Shown: positions 44,011-54,206, counted from the first letter of the stretch. The stretch: 64,000 nucleotides of DNA from Paraburkholderia monticola (GCF_001580545.1 NZ_LRBG01000038.1:62001-126000), one strand, 5' to 3'. Notes: generated by a model not told the origin, from the letters alone. Numbers and translations: made by a program.

Positions 44011-46776
44011 CTATCGCGCCATCGACGGCAGCGCGTATTCGGCTACTGGCGCAGCCGTACGCTCGTTTTCGCCAGCGGAATCGGACGCCACATGGGCTAG
44101 CTTCATCAATCGCGGCTGAAGCAGTAGCGCGACAAGACCACTCCAGCCCGTTTGATGCGAAGCGCCGACACCACGTCCGTCGTCGCCGTGAAAGTACTCG
44201 TGGAAAAGCACGAGATCCGACGAGCGCGGGTCGGCCTGCAACTGCGGATAAGCCGCCATCACCGGCCGTCTGCCGTGCTCGTCCTTGAGGAAGAGGGTAG
44301 TGACTCGGCGCGCGAGACCGTCGGCGATCTCGCTGAGCGAGCAACGGTCGCCCGAACCTGTCGGGTATTCGATGCGGAACTCGTCGCCGTAGTAGCGATG
44401 GAATTCATACAGCGATTCGATCAGTAGATAGTTCACGGGCATCCACACCGGCCCGCGCCAGTTCGAATTGCCGCCGAATACGCGCGAATCCGATTCGGCC
44501 GGCTGATACTCGATGCAGACATGCACGCCATCATGATCGAAAACGTACGGTGTATCGCAATGCACTCGCGACAGCGCGCGCACGCCGTGATCGGACAGAA
44601 ATTCGTCTTCGTCGAGCGCGCGGCGCAGCAGCGCCGTCATCCGGTATCCGCGCAACAGCGAGAGCAGCGTGGTGTTGCCCTTGCCGGGTTCCGTCCAGCG
44701 TGACACGAGTTTGGCCAGATTCGGCCGGTGATCGAGAAACCATGCGAGCCGCTCTCGCAGGCCTGGCAGGTGCCCGTATATCCGTTCTTCGAGCACATGC
44801 ACGGCGAACAGCGGAATCAGGCCGACGATCGAGCGAACACGCATCGGCACTCGGGTTCCGTCCGGAAGATGCAGTACGTCATAGAAGAATTCGTCGTGGC
44901 CGTCCCATAGCCCGGTTCTGCAACCCTCGCTGCAACTGACGGCTTCCGCGATATACAGGAAGTGCTCGAAGAACTTCACTGCGATTTCGACGTACGCGTC
45001 GTTCTTCATCGCGAGTTCGAGTCCGATCTGCATCAGGTCGAGCGCATACGAGGCCATCCAGGCGGTGCCATCGGCCTGGTCGATGCGGCCGCCCGTCGGC
45101 AGCGGGGAAGAGCGGTCGAAGATCCCGACGTTGTCGAGCCCGAGAAAGCCGCCCTGGAAGATGTTGCGGTCTTCTGCGTCCTTGCGGTTGACCCACCACG
45201 AGAAGTTGAGCAGCAACTTGTGGAACATCACTTCGAGAAACGCGTGGTCGCCGACGCCTGTCACTTCGCGGTCGAGTTCGTACACGCGCCAGGTCGCCCA
45301 TGCGTGAACGGGCGGATTCGCGTCGCCGAATGCCCATTCGTAGGCGGGTAATTGCCCGTTCGGATGCATGTACCGCTCCTTCACGAGCAGCAGCAACTGC
45401 TTCTTCGCGAAGTCGGGATCCATCATCGCAAACGCGGCGGCATGAAACGCGAGATCCCACGACGCGTACCACGGATACTCCCACTTGTCGGGCATCGATA
45501 CGATGTCGCCGTTGCACATATGCCTCCAGTCCGCGTTGCGGCCGTGCCGGCGTCCTTTCGGCGGCTTCGGCTGGCCGGGGTCGCCGTCGTGCCAGCGCGT
45601 CACGTCGAACTGGTAGTACTGCTTCGTCCACAGCATGCCGGCGAGCGCCTGGCGCTGCACGAGCCGCGCATCGGCGTCGGTGATGTCATGCTGCAGCGCG
45701 GCGTAGAACTCATCGGCCTCGGCGATCCGGCGCGCGAACAGCGCTTCGAAGTCAAGCGGAGCGTCCTCGCGCGGGACACCCGGCAGTGGCGCCGGACGCC
45801 AGCGCAGATACAGCACCGCGCGCTCGTGCGGCGCGAACGACAGGGCCACGTGCGCGGCGGCGCGGGTACCCATGTCGCGGCGTATCGCCTGTTCGTTGCC
45901 GTCGACGAGGTAATCGTTGAAGCCATCCTTGAACGGTCCATTGCCGGCGATGCCGAAAATGCGGCGCACATTGGTCTCGTTTTCGCAGAAAAGCCATTCG
46001 ACTGGCTGCGGCGCCGAGGCTGTAACGATCATCGTGCCCAGCGCGGGATTGTGCGCGATCACACGCGCGCCTTCGGCTGAGTCCGGCTCGAGCGTGAGCG
46101 ACGGCTTGCCGGACTTGCTCGACCACGCCCAGCGGTTGCGCGCCCAGAAGAGCGGCAACGCATGCAACGTCGCGTGCTGATCCGCGCGATTTTCGATGCT
46201 CACGCGCATTACTACGTCATCGGGTGTGTGCTTGGCGTACTCCACCCAGACGTCGAAATAGCGGTCGTTGTCGAACACGCCCGTATCGAGGATTTCGTAT
46301 TCCGGCTGATCGGCTCCGCGCCGGCCGTTTTCATCGATCAGATCCTGATAGGGGTACGCATCGTGCGGGTATTTGTACAGCATCTTCATGTACGAATGCG
46401 TCGGCGTACCATCGACATAGAAGTAAAGCTCCTTCACGTCCTCGCCGTGATTGCCTTGCTCATTGGTCAAGCCGAACAGCCGCTCCTTCAGGATGGGGTC
46501 GCGCCCATTCCACAGCGCGAGCGACACGCACCAGTCGAGCGGGTCGTTGCCGAATCCGGCGATGCCGTCCTCGCCCCAGCGGTACATGCGGCTGCGCGCG
46601 TGATCGTGGGGGAAATAGTCCCATGCGGTTCCGTACTCGCTGTAGTCCTCGCGAACCGTGCCCCACTGGCGGTCGCTCAGATAGGGCCCCCAGCGGCGCC
46701 AGCAATCCAGGTCCGGACCATGCAGACGGGATCCCTCCTGCGAGCGGAGCAGATCGTTTGCGCGTAGCGGTGCCAT
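44011..46776 (-). CDS. Large MGH1/GH63-like glucosidase
   Basis: A 921-residue protein. ATG 46776 has GGGAGG upstream. N-terminal residues carry WRRWGPYLSDRQWGTVREDY and HARSRMYRWGEDGIAGF. The catalytic alpha/alpha barrel contains the TKQYYQFDV region, KWEYPWYASWDLAFHA, GFLGLDNVG and the C-terminal GGNSNWRGPVWMPVNYLLIE, all seen in bacterial mannosyl-oligosaccharide glucosidase-like (GH63) proteins. It has no signal peptide. Related enzymes hydrolyse alpha-glucosidic bonds, for example glucosylglycerate-type compatible solutes; the substrate here is unknown. Confidence 0.85.
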   Translation of the reverse strand: MAPLRANDLLRSQEGSRLHGPDLDCWRRWGPYLSDRQWGTVREDYSEYGTAWDYFPHDHARSRMYRWGEDGIAGFGNDPLDWCVSLALWNGRDPILKERLFGLTNEQGNHGEDVKELYFYVDGTPTHSYMKMLYKYPHDAYPYQDLIDENGRRGADQPEYEILDTGVFDNDRYFDVWVEYAKHTPDDVVMRVSIENRADQHATLHALPLFWARNRWAWSSKSGKPSLTLEPDSAEGARVIAHNPALGTMIVTASAPQPVEWLFCENETNVRRIFGIAGNGPFKDGFNDYLVDGNEQAIRRDMGTRAAAHVALSFAPHERAVLYLRWRPAPLPGVPREDAPLDFEALFARRIAEADEFYAALQHDITDADARLVQRQALAGMLWTKQYYQFDVTRWHDGDPGQPKPPKGRRHGRNADWRHMCNGDIVSMPDKWEYPWYASWDLAFHAAAFAMMDPDFAKKQLLLLVKERYMHPNGQLPAYEWAFGDANPPVHAWATWRVYELDREVTGVGDHAFLEVMFHKLLLNFSWWVNRKDAEDRNIFQGGFLGLDNVGIFDRSSPLPTGGRIDQADGTAWMASYALDLMQIGLELAMKNDAYVEIAVKFFEHFLYIAEAVSCSEGCRTGLWDGHDEFFYDVLHLPDGTRVPMRVRSIVGLIPLFAVHVLEERIYGHLPGLRERLAWFLDHRPNLAKLVSRWTEPGKGNTTLLSLLRGYRMTALLRRALDEDEFLSDHGVRALSRVHCDTPYVFDHDGVHVCIEYQPAESDSRVFGGNSNWRGPVWMPVNYLLIESLYEFHRYYGDEFRIEYPTGSGDRCSLSEIADGLARRVTTLFLKDEHGRRPVMAAYPQLQADPRSSDLVLFHEYFHGDDGRGVGASHQTGWSGLVALLLQPRLMKLAHVASDSAGENERTAAPVAEYALPSMAR

Positions 46777-47041
46777 GTGACCTCCCGATCCGGGATTCGA
46801 CCATTGAACGCAATCAGTGCGTGAGCCTCCGCCCATCCGGTCACGCGTCCGTCGCCGGGCGGTATCTTGATGATAGGCGTCGTTTGGCCTCGTTGCGGTC
46901 GGGCGCTCGGGTTGGTCGAGGCGCACTCTCTAGCGATCGCGGGGGCAAGATGTCATCCGACAAATTTCGTGCCTGACTTTCTTCATATGCTTCTTGCCGC
47001 CAACCGACGCCTACGTTCCTTCCATCCGACGGTAGACCCGT

Positions 47042-48520
47042 TTATAGCGACTGCACCTGCACCGGAGTCCCTGGTTTGCCTGACGCCTGCGGGGCGATCA
47101 CGAGGTAGCGCCGTCTGTCACCGGAGACGCTCATGCCAGGCGTGACCAGCTGACGAATCTGGCCGAGCGCGTTGACGATCGCGGAACCCGCCGGATTGGT
47201 CATGAAGTTGGCGAGAACTTGCACGTTGCCAGTGCCGTCGGAATTGTCGGCAAGGCCCAGCACGTAGGGTTGCTTCGGTTGCAAGCCGGTGACGGCGGCC
47301 TGGAGGACCTGCACGAGACCCTGATCGAACAACGCGACGGTCGTAGGCGCAATGGCGACGTCGGCCGGTTTGCTCGATCCCACCGGCACCAGCGCAATGT
47401 GGGCACTCTGACCAGCCAGGCCGAGCGGCTGCAGGTTTTGCGAGCCATCACCCTCCGGCACCGCGTTCGGCACATAGGTGACCGCTTGCGGCGCCTGCCC
47501 GATCGGTATGGTTGCGATGACCTTGTTGGTCAAGGTATCGATCGCAGTCATCGCATCGGCGTTCTCGAGACCGACATAGATACGGCTACCATCGCCCGAA
47601 GGCCAGAGCCCATGCGGCAGGTCACCGACCGGAACTGTCGCGACCTGCGAGAAGTCGTCCGTTCGGAACACCTTGACAACATTGAGGCCGCCGACCGTCA
47701 CGTACGCGAACATGCCGTTGGCGTTATGCACGATGTTGACGTGGTTGGTAATCGGGCCCGTATCGAGTGTCCTGATCAGCGCGAATGGCGGCCTCGCATC
47801 GAACACCTGGACCTTACCCACGTCCTTGAGCGTGAACCAGACCTGCTTGCCGTCCGGGGTCGCGGCGATGTCCGGACAGAACGGGCTGGTCTGCCTGAGC
47901 GCGCCGACGATCTTGTGGTCAGCCACGGAAACGACCTCAGTCTCCGGATTGAAGGATGAGCAGACGTAACCATACTTACCGTCCGGTGAGAAGATCTGCA
48001 TGCCAGGGCCAGCTGGGACAGTGATGCGGGTTCTTTCTTCGAACGTCGTCCCGTCGAGTACCGCGACGTAGTTTTCGCCGCGCACGGTCACCCAGACTTC
48101 CTTTCCGTCCGGCGTAAAGAAGGCCTCGTGAGGCGAGCGGCCAACGTAGGTCACATGCTTGACGGCGTTCGTCTGCGTATCGATGAACGAAACCGAGTTG
48201 GATCCGATGGAGACGACCGCTATCGTGCGATGGTCCGGCGAATAACCCATGCCGTGCACGAGCAACTGGCCTTTGTACAACGGACTGAAATTGCCCGGAG
48301 ACGGGTCGCCGAGGCGAATCAGGCCGACTAGCTTGTTGTCGGCCGGGTCGATCACCGACACCGTGTTCGAAAACTGCTCGGCAGCGTAAACCCGATCATG
48401 GTGGCTTACCGGAATGTCTGGATCGGCGAGCGATCCGGGGGCCTGCCCTGCCCAGGCGAGCTGCGCCGCGGCCAGCGCGGCCACCGACAATGCGATAGCG
48501 ACATTCGACGTGGTTTTCAT
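47042..48520 (-). CDS. YncE-like exported beta-propeller protein
   Basis: A 492-residue protein with a signal peptide (NVAIALSVAALAAAQLAWA). About seven YVTN-type blades follow: YAAEQFSNTVSVIDPADNKL, IGSNSVSFIDTQTNAV, GENYVAVLDGTTFEER and ENADAMTAIDTLTNKVIATI. The last 110 residues (from GQSAHIALVPVG) form a separate domain resembling the small protein at 38403. ATG 48520 shares its A with the TGA of the upstream DUF305 gene, so the two are translationally coupled. The role is unknown; coupling to DUF305 hints at metal or redox handling. Confidence 0.85.
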   Translation of the reverse strand: MKTTSNVAIALSVAALAAAQLAWAGQAPGSLADPDIPVSHHDRVYAAEQFSNTVSVIDPADNKLVGLIRLGDPSPGNFSPLYKGQLLVHGMGYSPDHRTIAVVSIGSNSVSFIDTQTNAVKHVTYVGRSPHEAFFTPDGKEVWVTVRGENYVAVLDGTTFEERTRITVPAGPGMQIFSPDGKYGYVCSSFNPETEVVSVADHKIVGALRQTSPFCPDIAATPDGKQVWFTLKDVGKVQVFDARPPFALIRTLDTGPITNHVNIVHNANGMFAYVTVGGLNVVKVFRTDDFSQVATVPVGDLPHGLWPSGDGSRIYVGLENADAMTAIDTLTNKVIATIPIGQAPQAVTYVPNAVPEGDGSQNLQPLGLAGQSAHIALVPVGSSKPADVAIAPTTVALFDQGLVQVLQAAVTGLQPKQPYVLGLADNSDGTGNVQVLANFMTNPAGSAIVNALGQIRQLVTPGMSVSGDRRRYLVIAPQASGKPGTPVQVQSL

Positions 48521-49014
48521 CACTGCTCCTCTGGCGGATTGTTCGGCACATTCATTTGCATGCCGCGGTGGGACGTCGGGTGGGCGTGGGCGGCCGGCGT
48601 AGAAGCCGGCTCTTGCTGGTCTGGCGCCGGTGCCGATGGCGGCAAGGGTTGCCCGAGCGCGACGCGCATGGCGATGATTTCCTGCTGCTGCTCGACGACG
48701 ATCTCTTGCGCGATGCGGCGTAATTGCTCGTTGTGTCCATAGCGCAGCTCGGCCTGTGCCATGTCGATGGCGCCTTGATGGTGAGGCACCATCATTGCGA
48801 CGAAATCACGATCGACGTCACCTGTCGGCTTCACGGACATGCCGTCCATCATCCTTGTCATGGCGCTGTCGTTCTCCGCCAGAAAGGGCGCTTCGTCAGA
48901 AGCTGCGGTCTGCAAACCGGCAGCAAATGCAGGCGGATCACAAAGAGCTGCGATCGCAAGGGCGATGACCACGGTCAGGGTCTTTCGCGCGGTACGAGGA
49001 ATGGTAGTGCGCAC
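48520..49014 (-). CDS. DUF305 domain protein, exported
   Basis: A 164-residue protein. GTG 49014 has AGGAGAATC upstream and opens a signal peptide (TLTVVIALAIAALCDPPAFA). The DUF305 ferritin-like core is clear: DRDFVAMMVPHHQGAIDMAQ near residue 70 and RIAQEIVVEQQQEIIAM. The C-terminus is Pro/His-rich (HAHPTSHRGMQMN), a possible metal-binding tail. DUF305 proteins often accompany copper homeostasis genes. It is first in a two-gene operon with the YncE-like protein. Confidence 0.87.
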   Translation of the reverse strand: MRTTIPRTARKTLTVVIALAIAALCDPPAFAAGLQTAASDEAPFLAENDSAMTRMMDGMSVKPTGDVDRDFVAMMVPHHQGAIDMAQAELRYGHNEQLRRIAQEIVVEQQQEIIAMRVALGQPLPPSAPAPDQQEPASTPAAHAHPTSHRGMQMNVPNNPPEEQ

Positions 49015-49207
49015 GATGATTCTCCTATTGCGATGGGCACGTGTCTCATTGGAGTTAACCCGCCAGATACGATGGTATTCCGTGTGCCTGGCACGTTGTT
49101 CGCGTGAGGAACATGCAAGCCTTGCAAACCGCAAAATTCATGCACTTGCTGAATCCACCCGAAGTACGCTATCGATCAGGCACCCTCCCTATCCCGAGGC
49201 TTGATCG

Positions 49208-51169
49208 ATGCACTCCGAAGAAACTGCATCAACGCATCCGGGCATACCCGTGTTCCAGACGAATGGTGACCGGCATTCTTTCGGTAACGCGGCGATCACC
49301 CTGAACTGGACCGTCATACACCAGCGCCTTGCCGATTTCGCGCTGACCGACGGCATGCATAGGCGTACGCTGCGGGTCACCGCGCCGTTTGCGCTATCGC
49401 TGGCCGACGGCCGCACACTAGGCCTTGCCGACCTGAAGCTGCTTGCGCCACTGCGCGAAGACGCGCTGACGCCAAATCCAAAGGCGTCCCGACTGGCCGA
49501 ACGGATCGCGGGCAGACGCGTGCGTGCCATCCTCGGTGACGAACCGGGTTGCCTGCGGGTGGAGTGGAGCGTGGAGCAACGCGAAGGATCGCAGTACTTG
49601 CGCCTGCAGGTGGCGATCACCGCGATCAGCAAGGACGAGCACCTTGCCACCGTTTCGCTGTTGGAGACGCAGGTGCGCGGTGCGCAAACCGCCGGCGAGT
49701 TCAAGGGAACACCTGTGGTCGCGGGCAACGTCTACCTCGGATTCGAGCATCCATTATCGGAAAGCCAGGTGCACGGGGACACCGTCAGCTTCACCCTGTC
49801 GCGGGTGCTGCCGCTGGAAAAGGGCAAGACCGGTGTCTTCCAGGGGGTGGCTGGCGTGGCGCGCGACGGCCAGCTACGCCGCGATTTCGCGGCCTATCTC
49901 GAACGCGAGCGAGCCCATCCGTACCGCCCGTTCCTGCATTACAACTGCTGGTACGACATCGGTTACCTCACGCCTTACACGCAGCAGCAAGCGCTCGAAC
50001 GCATCGACGATGTCGGCCGCGAGTTGCACGACAAGCGCGGCGTACAACTCGACTCCTTCCTGTTCGATGACGGCTGGGACGACTACAGCGGCAGTTGGCA
50101 TTTCGGCAAGGACTTCCCGCATGGATTCGTGCCGTTGCGCGACGCCGCCGCCCGCTACGGGGCGTCGCCCGGCGTGTGGCTGTCGCCGTGGGGCGGCTAT
50201 GGCTCGACGCGGCAGGAACGGGTGAGGCGAGGCCACACCGCGGGATACGAAATCATCGATGGTTGCTTCGCGCTGTCAGGGCCGAAATACTACCGACGCT
50301 TCCATGAGGCCGTGATGGCACTGCTGACACAGCACGGCATCAATCATTTCAAGTTCGATGGCACCGGCAGTGCCGACCGGGTGGTCCCGGGCAGTTGTTT
50401 CAGCAGCGACTGGGACGCGGCGATTCAGTTGATCGAGGACATCCGCGAGGCCAGGCCCGACACCTTCATCAACCTGACGGTCGGCACCTATCCATCGCCG
50501 TTCTGGTTACGCTATGCCGATTCGATCTGGCGCGGCGGCAAGGATGACGACCTGGCCGGCGTAGGCAGCAATCGCGAACGCTGGATCACCTATCGCGACG
50601 CACAGACTTACCGCAATGTCGTCGTCAGGAGTCCGCTGTTTCCGCTCAACTCGCTGATGCTCCACGGCATCATTTGCGCGCAGTTCAATGATCGGTTGAA
50701 CAACGCCCAAGGCGAAGACTTCGCACATGAAGTGCATTCGTACTTCGGCAGCGGCGCGCACCTGCAGGAGCTGTACATCACGCCGTCGCTGCTGGGCGAC
50801 GGCGACTGGGACGTTCTCGCCGCATCCGCCCGATGGGCCCGGGCAAACGCCGACGTGCTGCGCGACAGCCATTGGATTGGCGGTGCGCCGGATGAGCTCG
50901 AAGTGTACGGCTGGGCGGCATGGTCGCCGGTCAAGGCGATCATCACGCTGCGCAATCCCGACAGCCAACCGAAGCGCTTCGCGCTCGATTTGCAGCGGCA
51001 ACTGGAGTTGCCAGACGGCGCGGCGGGACGATTTCAGACGCGCAGCTTATGGCACGACAATGGCTCGCGTGTTCCACCGGTGCTCGACGCGGACCGGCCG
51101 CAAACCATCCCACTCGCGCCTTTCGAAGTGCTCACTTTGGAGCTGGTCCCGGCCGGTGGCGAAGGGTAA
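49208..51169 (+). CDS. Alpha-galactosidase-like glycoside hydrolase (GH36/clan D type)
   Basis: A 653-residue protein without a signal peptide. An N-terminal beta-sandwich precedes the barrel. Catalytic-type segments are FLHYNCWYDIGYLTPY near residue 238, LDSFLFDDGWDDYSGSW near residue 280, and INHFKFDGTGSADR near residue 378, where the KxD pattern resembles the GH36 nucleophile. A C-terminal beta domain follows. It may cleave alpha-galactosides in the cytosol; another clan-D activity is possible. It is convergent with a GH35 beta-galactosidase gene. Confidence 0.75.
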   Translation: MHSEETASTHPGIPVFQTNGDRHSFGNAAITLNWTVIHQRLADFALTDGMHRRTLRVTAPFALSLADGRTLGLADLKLLAPLREDALTPNPKASRLAERIAGRRVRAILGDEPGCLRVEWSVEQREGSQYLRLQVAITAISKDEHLATVSLLETQVRGAQTAGEFKGTPVVAGNVYLGFEHPLSESQVHGDTVSFTLSRVLPLEKGKTGVFQGVAGVARDGQLRRDFAAYLERERAHPYRPFLHYNCWYDIGYLTPYTQQQALERIDDVGRELHDKRGVQLDSFLFDDGWDDYSGSWHFGKDFPHGFVPLRDAAARYGASPGVWLSPWGGYGSTRQERVRRGHTAGYEIIDGCFALSGPKYYRRFHEAVMALLTQHGINHFKFDGTGSADRVVPGSCFSSDWDAAIQLIEDIREARPDTFINLTVGTYPSPFWLRYADSIWRGGKDDDLAGVGSNRERWITYRDAQTYRNVVVRSPLFPLNSLMLHGIICAQFNDRLNNAQGEDFAHEVHSYFGSGAHLQELYITPSLLGDGDWDVLAASARWARANADVLRDSHWIGGAPDELEVYGWAAWSPVKAIITLRNPDSQPKRFALDLQRQLELPDGAAGRFQTRSLWHDNGSRVPPVLDADRPQTIPLAPFEVLTLELVPAGGEG

Positions 51170-51187
51170 TGGCTTGCGGTGCCGTCT

Positions 51188-53056
51188 TTACGATAGCGTG
51201 CGCGCCAGTTCTACCGGTTTCGCTTCCATCTGATGCAGATCGAAGATGATGATCTCGTTGTCACCCAGTCTCAGCCACGGAGCAGGACAATACAGCCGCT
51301 TTTGTGGACCGATATTCCAGTAGCGACCCAGATTGTTCCCGTTGACCCAGACCACACCTTTGGTCCAGCGATGCATGTCGAGATAGGTATCGCCGAGTGT
51401 ATCCAGCGACAGAGTCGCCTTGAAGAATAGTCCTGCTTTACGAGGGTTCGCGCAGACGGCGCGCAGGTTAGCGATAAACGCGGCATCCATCGGCAACAGG
51501 AAGACTTCCCATCCAGTGAGCGTGTCGCTCGAATCTCCCGCCTCCGTGAGCGTGACCGGTTCGAGAAGGCCTTTCCGGTCGAGCATCGCGTGGCCGTAGT
51601 TGACGCGCCCCATGCCTTCGACGAGGATTTCCATTGATACTTCGCGCTCCTGCGACGACGACACAGGCGGCAGCACGAGCGGCGCGTGGTGCATGACATT
51701 CAGCGGCTGCGCGTGATGCTCGGGCATCCAGGCTCTCGATACACCGCCCACGTATTGCTCGCCGATGAAAACGGTTGCGTAATCGTGAACCTCCTTGATA
51801 TCCAGCACACCACCTCGGTAGCCTTGCAGCGTCTTGCGATACAGCGCGAAACCAAACGCCTGGCCGTACATCTCGAACGGCTGTGGGTCGACGGTTTGTG
51901 CGGCCGGGAGCGCGGCAGGCAGGTTGTCCCAAACGGACGCGTAAAGTTCCGGCATCAAGGCGCGGCTTCCTTTGCGGCTGATCGTGGGAACGGGTTGGGG
52001 TATCTCGGGCAGCGGTGTCGAAAGATAGCGGCCGATGACGCCGCGGTACTTCATGTACTTCGAGGTCGCCACGCCTTGCTCGCTGATGGGTGCCGCGTAA
52101 TCGTAGCTGGTAATGTCGGGTTGATATTCGCCTGAATCAGCATCGACATTGGCGCCGGCATAGAAGCCGAAGCTGGTGCCGCCGTGAATGACATAGAGGT
52201 TGAATGACAGCTTCCGTTGCATGAACGCGTCGAGCGTGGCGGAAATATCCGCGGCCGTACCATTGAAAGTCTCGTCGCCCCAATGGGTGAGCCACCCTGG
52301 ATACACTTCACCGGCCATCGCCGGGACGGCCGGAAATTGCTGCCGGACCGCTGCGATCTGCTCTGCGTCGCCATTACTCAACGCGATCGCGCCGCCGCTG
52401 ACGTTCGTGCGATTCTGTTCAAGCTGCCTGATGCCATCTTCGGTATAGAAGGGCCCTTGTATTCCTTCCTGAAGCCAGAGCTGCCGTATCTCTTCGAGGT
52501 AAGCCGGGTTGGCGGCGTACGAGCCGAATTCATTTTCGATCTGAATCATCAGGATCGGTCCGCCGCGATTCACCAACAGCGGTTCGATGCACGGACTCAG
52601 TTCCCTGATGTAACGAGCCACCGCCGACATGTAGCGAGGATCGTGAGCGGAGTCGGTCCTGAGCTGGATGTCCGGGTCACTCAACAGATACCACGGAATG
52701 CCGCCCAGGTCCCATTCGCCGCAAATATAGGGGCCCGGCCGCAGCAACACCCACATCCCCTCCTGCTGACACAGCCGAATGAACGCTTCGATGTCGCGGT
52801 TCCCTGTGCGGAAATCGAAAGTGCCTGGACTCGTCTCGTGGTAGTTCCACATGACGTAGAGGGCGATGCAGTTCATCCCCATCGCCTTGGCCATCAGGAT
52901 GCGATGCTGCCAGTAGTCGGCGGGGATGCGGGCGGGATGCATCTCCCCGCTGCGGATCTGAAAAGGCTCGCCGTCGAGCAGGAAGCTTTCGCCGTCCTGG
53001 CTGAAGGAAACGGTATGTGTGGCTTTGCCTGTTGAGGCTGGGGTGTTTGTGTCCAT
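51188..53056 (-). CDS. GH35 beta-galactosidase
   Basis: A 622-residue protein. The GH35 barrel shows SGEMHPARIPADYWQHRI near residue 36, MWNYHETSPGTFDF, PGPYICGEWDLGGIPWYL and LMIQIENEFGSYA, with the acid/base Glu. The nucleophile Glu lies in MAGEVYPGWLTHWG. C-terminal jelly-roll domains include WVNGNNLGRYWNIGPQ. I chose ATG 53056 with GGGAG nine bases before it; MQS at 53065 is less well spaced. It has no signal peptide. It removes terminal beta-galactose from oligosaccharides. Confidence 0.93.
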   Translation of the reverse strand: MDTNTPASTGKATHTVSFSQDGESFLLDGEPFQIRSGEMHPARIPADYWQHRILMAKAMGMNCIALYVMWNYHETSPGTFDFRTGNRDIEAFIRLCQQEGMWVLLRPGPYICGEWDLGGIPWYLLSDPDIQLRTDSAHDPRYMSAVARYIRELSPCIEPLLVNRGGPILMIQIENEFGSYAANPAYLEEIRQLWLQEGIQGPFYTEDGIRQLEQNRTNVSGGAIALSNGDAEQIAAVRQQFPAVPAMAGEVYPGWLTHWGDETFNGTAADISATLDAFMQRKLSFNLYVIHGGTSFGFYAGANVDADSGEYQPDITSYDYAAPISEQGVATSKYMKYRGVIGRYLSTPLPEIPQPVPTISRKGSRALMPELYASVWDNLPAALPAAQTVDPQPFEMYGQAFGFALYRKTLQGYRGGVLDIKEVHDYATVFIGEQYVGGVSRAWMPEHHAQPLNVMHHAPLVLPPVSSSQEREVSMEILVEGMGRVNYGHAMLDRKGLLEPVTLTEAGDSSDTLTGWEVFLLPMDAAFIANLRAVCANPRKAGLFFKATLSLDTLGDTYLDMHRWTKGVVWVNGNNLGRYWNIGPQKRLYCPAPWLRLGDNEIIIFDLHQMEAKPVELARTLS

Positions 53057-53343
53057 TGATTGCATCTCCCTCGATGCTACCGAGACAGTCCACTTTAACA
53101 GCGTGAGCCGGAACAAATGTTCCGTCAGCTTGAACCTGCAATGTCGCGATGATGCCGAGCTGGCGCGACCATTGGCGGGCGAATGGTCGCTAGCATCCGT
53201 CGTGCTTCGCTCGCCGTGATGTACTCTGATGTACCGTGGCGCGCGTCCAGTTCGCAAAACGTAGTCGAGGCGCGGCGCCGAATGCGTGCACTTTTTCGGG
53301 AGCTTCGTGCTCGAGCGGCAACAACTCACCAAGGAAAGCAACC

Positions 53344-54153
53344 ATGAGAAACGGCTATCGATGGGTATTTCTCCTTGCGGGCGTTGCATTTCTGCTTGCC
53401 GCGAGCGTCGTCGACTACGCATTCATCAGCGAATCGGCCAACGGCACGTTGACGCATGGCGAGAAGCTCGCGCACGAGTCGAAGGATATTCTGCTGGCGA
53501 TCGGCGTCGCGGTGCTCACGGTTTCTCTTGTCGATTTCTTATGGAGCAAGGTGGGTGGAGATCCGCTGTCGACCGAAATCCACAAGCTCAGCCAGATCAA
53601 CGATCTGATTTCGGATTCGTATAAGACCGGTATCGTCCGGGTTCACACGAATGTCCAGGCGTCTCCAAACAAAAGCTGGAAAGCGTTGATCGAGGCGTCG
53701 CAAAAGGAAATTGACCTGACGGGCTATCAACTGCTCGACATCGTCGATTCGGACGCCGCGATGGATGCACTCGCCCTCAAGGCGACCAACGGCGTTGCCG
53801 TGCGCGTGTTGCTGCTGCCGGCAACGTCCGCTGCGCTGCGTTACGCAGTGTCGTCGCAGAACCTGGGGGCAATGCAGGCGAACATGAAACACGCGCTGCA
53901 GAAATTCCAGAAGTTGCGCACGGGCCTGCCGACGGGGCATCGTCTTTCGATTGCGACAGTCGATGACGCATCCGTGCTGGACGCGTCCGTGCGCCGCTTC
54001 GACGGACGCATGCACGTCGTGCACTATCTCCAGTCGATCAACACGTCGGACACGCCCGCACTAGAACTGCTCGACACCGGCAACGCCGATAGCCTGTTCA
54101 GAACCTACAAGACCTGGTTTGATCGCTTGTTCACGAACGCAACGCCGGTATAG
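53344..54153 (+). CDS. Two-TM protein with PLD-like cytosolic domain; partner of SIR2-TPR protein
   Basis: A 269-residue protein behind AAGGAAAGC. Two membrane helices (residues ~5-25 YRWVFLLAGVAFLLAASVVDY; ~48-66 ILLAIGVAVLTVSLVDFLW) precede a cytosolic domain of about 190 residues. That domain has IDLTGYQLLDIVDSDAAMDA, a central region ending in GHRLSIATVDDASVLDASV, and a C-terminal LFRTYKTWFDRLF. The fold pattern resembles phospholipase D-like domains that have lost the HKD catalytic motif (DUF5919-like); no HxK motif is seen. The SIR2-TPR gene starts 53 bp downstream on the same strand. It could be a membrane anchor, sensor or effector for that protein (inference). Confidence 0.75.
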   Translation: MRNGYRWVFLLAGVAFLLAASVVDYAFISESANGTLTHGEKLAHESKDILLAIGVAVLTVSLVDFLWSKVGGDPLSTEIHKLSQINDLISDSYKTGIVRVHTNVQASPNKSWKALIEASQKEIDLTGYQLLDIVDSDAAMDALALKATNGVAVRVLLLPATSAALRYAVSSQNLGAMQANMKHALQKFQKLRTGLPTGHRLSIATVDDASVLDASVRRFDGRMHVVHYLQSINTSDTPALELLDTGNADSLFRTYKTWFDRLFTNATPV

Positions 54154-54206
54154 CGCATCGACGCGAATTGCGTTGGGATGCCGCAATCGACCCGAGGAGA
54201 ATTAGC

